In this document: in pieces, positions 58,064-64,000 of the stretch | Layout of the letters: every line of letters begins with the position of its first letter | How positions within the stretch are numbered: position 1 is the first letter of the stretch | Source: Dastarcus helophoroides | Taxonomy: Eukaryota; Arthropoda; Insecta; Coleoptera; Bothrideridae | DNA length: 64,000 nucleotides | Direction of reading: 5' to 3' | Assembly (NCBI GenBank): GCA_028583605.1 | Contig: CM053336.1 | Location: forward strand, 24,723,004 to 24,787,003 | Notes under the pieces: model-generated | What the model saw: the letters and a program-made list of their open reading frames with translations, nothing else | What the model was told of the DNA's origin: nothing | The model's database searches: none | Position numbers and translations under genes: made by a program

Positions 58064-58078
58064 TTAAGAAGAAGGCAG
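58064..58078 (+). other. Polypurine tract
   Basis: aagaagaaggcag lies directly before the TG that opens the 3' LTR; expected plus-strand priming site. Confidence 0.7.
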
Positions 58079-58400
58079 TGCAACAAGAAGTAATTATAAG
58101 GTTTAGTTGTGAATTTTCTAGAAAATTTGATAATGGAAAGCGGCCGCGATAATAAATTAAACGCCAGATAAGCGCTCCAAAAATTTAGGCAAAGGGTAAG
58201 CCTTATCTGCTGGATTCTTCTAGAACCCGAACCGAGACCTATATAAAGCGGTCGCTTTTCTCTTAGAGGTAGTTAGAAGTCAATAAATAAGTTAATTAAT
58301 TAAACAGTGTTGGTGAATTACAATCGTAGCGTTCCGAGTTCAGTTTTGAAATAAAGTGGTTTCTATTTACCAATTGCATTCGAACCGATAACGCGCAACA
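58079..58400 (+). repeat. 3' LTR
   Basis: Starts tgcaacaagaagtaatta and ends cgataacgcgcaaca. It has a TATA-like tatataa at 58240 and polyadenylation-like aataaa signals near 58282 and 58347. Confidence 0.9.
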
Positions 58401-59509
58401 ATATTAATAAAAATGTTACTTTATCATTCCAAACTATTATATTAAACATATGGCGGGCGTCTAAACTCAAACATTTTACTTCCACTAACGTCGCATATGA
58501 AGGTTCTTAATAATCTGCACGAGGTTTTCCAAGATTTCGCCCAATATATCGTAAAGCGACAAGTCATAAAATTGAAGCTATAAATAAAGTTTTAAGGTGT
58601 TTTACGTGTTGAACGCAACGGAATCGATAAAAATCTTTCATTCGAGCATCCATCAGAGATATGTTTTGTGCCAACGGATAAAACAAAAAAAAATACTGGC
58701 ACTGAAAAATCTCTTTTAATGGGGTTTTATGTTGGGATTTTCAATTCGTGTTAACATAGACAAAGTTACACAGACAGGCGGACCAAAAGACTTAACAAAC
58801 TACCTAATTTGCGACAATAATTTGTTATTTGGAACATTGATCGATAGATGGTTCTAAACTGAATACTGTTCATGCAAAGATAGATAAAATATGGAAATAT
58901 TTATAAGCTTTATTTTTTTATCATATAAAATTAAATATGTGACTTTGTTTATAAAAACAATAAACATTTAATTAAGGTTCAGAAAGGCAAAACAGAAGAA
59001 ATGTCAAAATTGTCAAATTTGTAGGCCAGCTATTTCTAACTTTAATCCTTTAGTATATAGTACTTGAGGAACTGAAAGAGGCACTATGTGACGTCTAAAT
59101 TTTCTAAACATGTCTAATTATTCCAATATTCTGATGTTTTTCCCAAATTTTAAATTTTTCAAGATTTTTTTTAGGCATCAATTCACGCGCAAAAGGTAGA
59201 TAATAGTCATTTGACCTTACAAATGTTACATCAGTAATATTTAGGCGATTTGTTGAGGTAATATTTTGTCAAGATCGGGTAGTGAGGTTGACCGTTGTAT
59301 TGGAAAATGTGTCTTCCATAAGTAGTTTTATTTACATAACCGCTTTGAATGTGTTCACATCTCCTACAATTTTGAATGTAATTATTTTTATCAAAGATTC
59401 TATATCAAATTTCGCCGAGAGCTTGCTTTCTTCTTGGCCATTTCAATTTTTTCTCGTAAAAAGTAACATTTAAAAAACAACAACACACTTTAAAGTTGTA
59501 GCTCTGAAA
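58401..59509. other. Unassigned DNA
   Basis: No gene recognised. The 63-aa plus frame (59282-59473) has no known domain. Confidence 0.45.
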
Positions 59510-59645
59510 AAATCCTAGCATTCATTTGTTTATCTCATGTGAATGAGGTAACTTTAACCACACCCAAAAAACACAACGCTTTGGGGTTGTCCAACCCCGA
59601 ATCTGATTAATGTTTAAACTTTAAACCTATTGGTTTGTACATCAG
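59510..59645 (+). repeat. HH-B element, decayed copy
   Basis: Shares with 40216-40340 the 5' arm tagcattc, the 3' phrases cgaatctgattaatgtt and aaacctattggtttgt, and ggggttgtccaac versus tttggtttccaaac. The catalytic boxes are no longer recognisable (ctcatgtgaatgagg in place of CTGACGAG; no GAAA at the right place). Confidence 0.55.
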
Positions 59646-59799
59646 AATAAAGTCTCTGAATGTTCCAAAGTGACTATTTCTACTAAACGTTAGAAGGTCA
59701 ACCGCTGATAGTTCAGCTACTTGTGATCTGCCACTAGGCGTTTAGAGAGCTGCATTATAACGGTATAATTAGTTTGTATTTTGAATTTACAGTTTCTAA

Positions 59800-60540
59800 C
59801 TTTTGATATTAAAAATTATATTGAAGGAAAACATCTAAATTTGGAGAATAAAATCAAATAAAAAAGTTCTACTTTTAGAAAAACAGTAGTTTAAAGTATA
59901 AAGTTAAATTGAGATTTTTTCAAAATTTGAACTTATCCGTTTATAAAGATGGATTCCAAACCTTAAACAGGAAAATTTATAGATTAAAGTCTAAAAATTG
60001 TTGTTCTAATATTAGTGTTCATGCTTCTGTCAAAAAGAATCCTTTTTACTCAAAACTTAGGCTGTTTCAAATATTTTCTGCTTCTTCCCTCCAAAATTAA
60101 ATACCTTTCTCTTAAAAAAAAATATTAATTTTGAGTTTGATTTGGGTCCTTTAAAAAAATTAAAATTTCCAAAAAAATGTTTAGTTTCTCCTAAATATTT
60201 CGCTAAAAACTGAAATACTTCTAGCAAAAATGTTTAACTTTTCGGAAAAATTTTGTAATAAATTTGAATTCTTTCCGAAATTTTCATACTTTTAATAAAA
60301 TTTTTGTTCCAGATTTGCAAATTTTGTTTTTTTTCTTAAATTATTATTTCAAACAAGAAATTTTTTAAAAGTGATGTATTTATATTTTCTGAGTTCTGTG
60401 CTTCAACCTCATGAACCAAAAATCCTAAACTTTTTTAGTTTATACTAACAATGAGAATTTCTATTAAAGTTTGAGTATTTGAAAGTTACCTTTTAAGTTT
60501 AAAATTTATAAAGTTTAAATTTTTATTAATAAAAAAATCA
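59800..60540. repeat. AT-rich quasi-periodic phrase block
   Basis: T-rich orientation predominates. The 63-aa plus frame 59909-60100 is a low-complexity translation. Confidence 0.5.
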
Positions 60541-60570
60541 ATTCGATAAAAGAGCGAGAGACCCATTTTT

Positions 60571-61080
60571 GAGGTTCCGTACCCTAAAGGGAAGAACGGA
60601 ATCCTTATAAATTTACTCTCTTGTCCGTCCGTTCATCGGTCACAACGAGGTTTTCCTTGAAAATTATGTAACACAGGAATTTAAAATTGTGCAAGGAGTT
60701 CTCCATGGCCCACACAAATACCGCCAGTCAGGAATTACAAAAAGAGAATATTTTATAATAAAATATGAGGTTAGTTTGGTGACCGGAAAATCAAGTTTTG
60801 GTTAAAATATCGTCTGAGGTATCATTTGAAAAAGCAAAAACTACGTTTACGGATCTTAAAATATTTTTTTAAATAATTTTTTAATCAATGATTTTTCAGA
60901 TAAAACAATTTATAAGAAATGGCCGCCCCCATTGCCCTCCTAGGTTTCTAAAGATAAAATTTAAATTTTAATGGGGTAAGTAGATATTGGGTCACAGGTT
61001 ATTAGGGTTTTTTTGATATCATAATAGCTATTAAGAAAAAAACTATTTTACGGAAAAAAGCATTTTAAGGCTTTTTGAAC
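60571..61080. repeat. Dispersed repeat F, copy 1
   Basis: Opens gaggttccgtaccctaaagg followed by gaagaacggaatcc and tgtccgtccgttc, a phrase I know as recurrent in insect genomic repeats. Its 3' part (60800-61040: ggtatcatttgaaa, gaaatggccgccccc, ctaggtttctaa, gtagatattg) is matched by 63455-63730. Confidence 0.65.
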
Positions 61081-61158
61081 AGTATAGTATTATTTTTTAA
61101 TTAACAATTAATCCAATTTCGCCAAAAAATAGAACGCAGCTCAAATTTGTCCTCTACA

Positions 61159-61536
61159 TTATTTTATTCTGATAAGTATTTTTGCAGCTAGCACATGTTT
61201 TTTAAAATTGCATGCAACGCAATAATTGCGGTTGGAAACAAACATTTTAGCACAGCCAGATGCGATTCCATAAACTGCGTTAGTCATCGATTCATTACGA
61301 ATTGAGAATAAATGCTTTTTATTTAAGACATTATCAACACGGTCACCAGTTCCATAAATATTGCGATTGATTGTATAGAAAAGTGTGTATTTAAAAGTAG
61401 ACTTTTTTTTATTTTTATTTACAACACAAGAAAATTTAAATAAAATTTCAAATTCATACATAAGCAAAAATATTTTAATATGGTCTATTGACTGTTCACT
61501 GTGGTAATTGGTGTTGTAGTCATTGTAGAAGCTCAA
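61159..61536 (-). CDS. Hypothetical 125-aa frame, unsupported
   Basis: This is the longest frame at this end of the window that I cannot explain as an element shadow. It includes SFYNDYNTNYHSEQSIDH and NRNYCVACNFKKH, with a Cys-x2-Cys near the C-terminus. The first codon is TTG rather than ATG and the frame stays open upstream, so it could be an exon or a decayed transposon segment. I do not recognise a family. Confidence 0.2.
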   Translation of the reverse strand: MSFYNDYNTNYHSEQSIDHIKIFLLMYEFEILFKFSCVVNKNKKKSTFKYTLFYTINRNIYGTGDRVDNVLNKKHLFSIRNESMTNAVYGIASGCAKMFVSNRNYCVACNFKKHVLAAKILIRIK

Positions 61537-61539
61537 CTC

Positions 61540-62279
61540 GCCTTTGGCTGATTTTTTATTCTTTATCGGAAAATCAAAAAAATTAAAAAAAAGTTAAACT
61601 CTATTCTTCTAGATTTTAGTTTTTTCTCAAGTTATGTGGTTAACTTTAAACTGAAAAACCTAAAAATAGATAGTTTATTTAAGTCACTTTTTTTAATATT
61701 GGTAACAGGGAAAACTTTAGTTCTTTGAATATTTCGCCATTTAATGTGTTCCAAATCATTCAGTAGTTGAAATATTCGAAATTAGGTTATGTGCGTTTCC
61801 AGCTTATGCTTGTCCTTCCTAAATTAAATTTTCCAAACGGCAATAATTTGTCAGATTATTCTAAGCTATGGTTTTAATTTCAAGTCTGTACCTCAGAAAG
61901 AAGATAATTTAAAATCTATTCCAAAATTTGTAACAGATCAGGGAGATACCAAACGTCAAACGTGCCACATCAATAAGGATTGTTTTCAATTTCAAAAAAG
62001 AAGCAAGTTAACAAAATTTAGAGGGATGAGGGATCAAAACTAATTATTTTAGAACAGAAATTTTTGACCGAAACCGAATTCAAGGTTATGCTCTATTTTC
62101 GGCAGAAACATAAATCTAAACGAAAACAAGCAGTAAATTTTAGTTAGTACCTAACTCAGATATTACCTTTACTAGGAATAGTTTAATACTTATAAATAAG
62201 AAATGTAAATCGAGTTATTTAGAGCCCTGCTCTCCACTGAAGCTAAGAAAACCAAAAAGAAACTTAATGATTTCCATTA
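61540..62279. other. Unassigned AT-rich DNA
   Basis: Nothing recognised. Confidence 0.45.
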
Positions 62280-63450
62280 AATTTCACTTATTTTTTTTTC
62301 GGAATTTTTAGTTTTAGCTTAATATATAAACATTTTTAATCCTAATAAGGGTACAATTTTAGGAACCATAATCTAAATTTCTAATAAAGGGACAAACATT
62401 TCGAGTGTGGAGTCAAAATATTAGAAAATACATTAAGAGTCTTAGGAGTTTCCAAAGGTAACGTTTAAAGGAAATATGAAACAAAAAAGCCAAATAGTGA
62501 AAAGTTCAAAATGAATATGTAATTCAAATTGTTAACTGCCTTCTTTAAATTTTGAATATAACAATAGAATTTGGTACAATTTTGGGTTTTAATTTAAGAT
62601 TTCAGAAAGTGGTCTAACTTTTGAATTAAAGTGCAAACTTTGAAAATTGCAGTTGTTTTTTTTTTAATTTTGACATAATTTTTAAAGATAATCAAGGACC
62701 AGTTCGTTTCGCCAAAATAAAGAAACATAATTTTTTACATTTTAAATTTTGCTCAAAGTTTTCCACCAAAATATTGAACATACTCGTAATTTTATCACAC
62801 TTTTAAATTAATTTTATATTTGGATTTTTATTATTTATAAATTTTATGTTTTTCTTGACTTTTGTCCCGAAATTTCATGTTCAAATTTGAGTTTTAATTT
62901 TATAGATTTTTGGTCTTTCGCAAAAATTGAACTTTTTTTCGAAATGCGATGTTAAGGCTTCAAATTTTTTAACAAAAAATTGTAAATTTTTGTTATAAAT
63001 TTTAAGTTTAAAGTTAAAATTTTGAGAGTAAAGGAGTTTAATTTTCCATTCTTTTTTACAAAATTTAAATTTTGGCGTTGCAATTTTCCACTTTTTAAGT
63101 TTTCTTAGAAATTTCAATTGGTGAAATCTCGAATTTAAATATAGGAAGTTCTAAAATATCTGGATATTCGAGTTTTGAATCGATATTTCTATATTAAGAT
63201 TCAGACAAATATAAATTAAAAAGAAATTATTATTTATAAATTGCGATTTTTTCCCAAAACCTAGAATTTCTTCAAAAATGTTTGGGCTTAAAGCACAAGT
63301 TTTTTACTTTTTGCTCAAAAATTTCAACATAAAACTCATAACGTACACTTTCTTTGCAAATTTTGATTTACTTTTTAAAATGTGTTTTAGTCAATGCTTG
63401 AATTTTTTTAATTTGAGTAGAAATTGAAATTTTGCACAATGGTAGAATTA
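62280..63450. repeat. AT-rich quasi-periodic phrase block
   Basis: A-rich in the first part and T-rich from about 62750 (ttttgtcccgaaatttcatg). The 78-aa minus frame (62881-63117) is a Lys/Phe-rich translation of the repeats. Confidence 0.55.
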
Positions 63451-63454
63451 AAGT

Positions 63455-63730
63455 CATAAGTTTTAATTAAAATATTGTATGTGGCATCATTTGAAAGAGC
63501 CATCACAAAGGATTATAATTATTTTTTTACAATTCCTTGTAGAGTTTTAACGACACAGTTCAAAATTTGCAGGAAATGGCCGTACCCTGCCTGATCTAGG
63601 TTTGTAACAATCAATGTTCGATTTTAATATAGTTAGTAGATATTCAGTCGTAGATTATTATAGGAAAACTTAAGGATTTTTATAATATTCTTGTAGTTTT
63701 TGAAAAAAAATACTTTGCATAAAAAAGTTG
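63455..63730. repeat. Dispersed repeat F, copy 2
   Basis: Same orientation as copy 1: ggcatcatttgaaa, gaaatggccgtaccctgcc, ctaggtttgtaaca and gtagatattcagtcg. The gaggttccgt 5' part is missing. Confidence 0.65.
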
Positions 63731-64000
63731 TTTATATTAGTAGGCTTTCCGACTTATCTACTCTTAATTCTTACCAAATAAATAAATTTGGTTAGCTGAA
63801 ATATACCGTAAACTGTATATGTTTGCAAATATTTTGCAAGAAATTTTTTGGGTTTAATTAGGACAATATATGTCTTGTCAATATGTACTATATATAATAA
63901 AATAATAAAAATCGTTACTACAACATGTAGCTATTTTTGATTAAATATCTCACAACGTAACCCCATTGTTTGAGGCTACTTTGAGAGGTAATAATTTCTC
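63731..64000. other. Unassigned AT-rich DNA
   Basis: Nothing recognised up to the window edge. Confidence 0.5.

Larger units (their letters stand above)
53074..58400 (+). mobile_element. Ty3/gypsy LTR retrotransposon, deletion derivative
   Basis: Two LTRs of about 325 bp bracket gag, a protease relic, half of a reverse transcriptase and the integrase C-terminus, all broken. A primer binding site follows the 5' LTR and a purine-rich tract precedes the 3' LTR. About 2 kb (YxDD half of RT, RNase H, most of integrase) is deleted, and 1.6 kb of foreign DNA sits between gag and pol (54773-56374). The LTRs differ at roughly 15% of positions by eye, so the insertion is old. The flanks atac (53070-53073) and atat (58401-58404) may be a decayed 4-bp target duplication. 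No envelope-like frame is seen. Confidence 0.9.

Noticed and set aside
1..64000. CRISPR arrays, rRNA and tRNA genes
   Set aside because: No regular spaced repeats or conserved RNA gene signatures were seen. The tRNA-like match at 53402 is a retrotransposon primer site.

Overview
The window looks like 64 kb of AT-rich (roughly two-thirds A+T by eye), gene-poor nuclear DNA from an arthropod, most likely an insect. The evidence is the transposon mix: a mariner copy, a second Tc1/mariner-superfamily transposase, a Penelope-like element (PLE), Jockey/CR1-type and RNase H-bearing non-LTR retrotransposons, a Ty3/gypsy element with a leucine-tRNA-type primer site, and several long-armed foldback elements. 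I found no convincing host protein-coding exon, rRNA, tRNA or CRISPR array. Every protein-like segment I recognise belongs to a mobile element and nearly all are broken. The stretch reads as an intergenic desert or a very long intron.

Layout. 1-9 kb: unique sequence with a 1.77-kb foldback element (1672-3436), a 320-bp MITE (3501-3820) and a truncated transposase (5360-5700). 9-15 kb: a mariner (9253-10496) and a 637-bp TIR element (13860-14496), each inserted into a copy of one dispersed repeat, here called HH-A. 16-24 kb: an inverted repeat with a PLE-like terminal phrase, an HH-A copy with a well-preserved hammerhead ribozyme (21584-21630, minus) and a foldback element (22458-23619). 24.6-26.3 kb: a PLE with reverse transcriptase and GIY-YIG domains between 330-bp inverted terminal repeats. 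27-41 kb: a minisatellite, a TIR element (28571-29580) and long low-complexity tracts. A second, unrelated hammerhead ribozyme (40245-40287) lies here inside a long hairpin. 42-51 kb: non-LTR fragments, a (CT)27 microsatellite and two foldback elements. 53-58.4 kb: a Ty3/gypsy deletion derivative that carries a 1.6-kb insertion. 58-64 kb: a decayed relative of the 40-kb ribozyme, low-complexity DNA and two copies of another dispersed repeat.

Two themes stand out. First, there are three sequence-unrelated hammerhead or hammerhead-like ribozyme families, and two copies have an intact catalytic core with all helices able to pair. Hammerheads are known in PLE terminal repeats and in small non-autonomous retrozymes, so the HH-A and HH-B repeats may be retrozyme-like or PLE-derived. 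Second, about 11-12 kb consists of AT-rich, loosely repeating phrases of the type gtcgaaattttgagaaaaa. Some blocks are A-rich and others T-rich, and they account for most of the otherwise featureless DNA.

These readings come from inspection alone. Identity values, copy numbers and ribozyme activity were not computed or tested.
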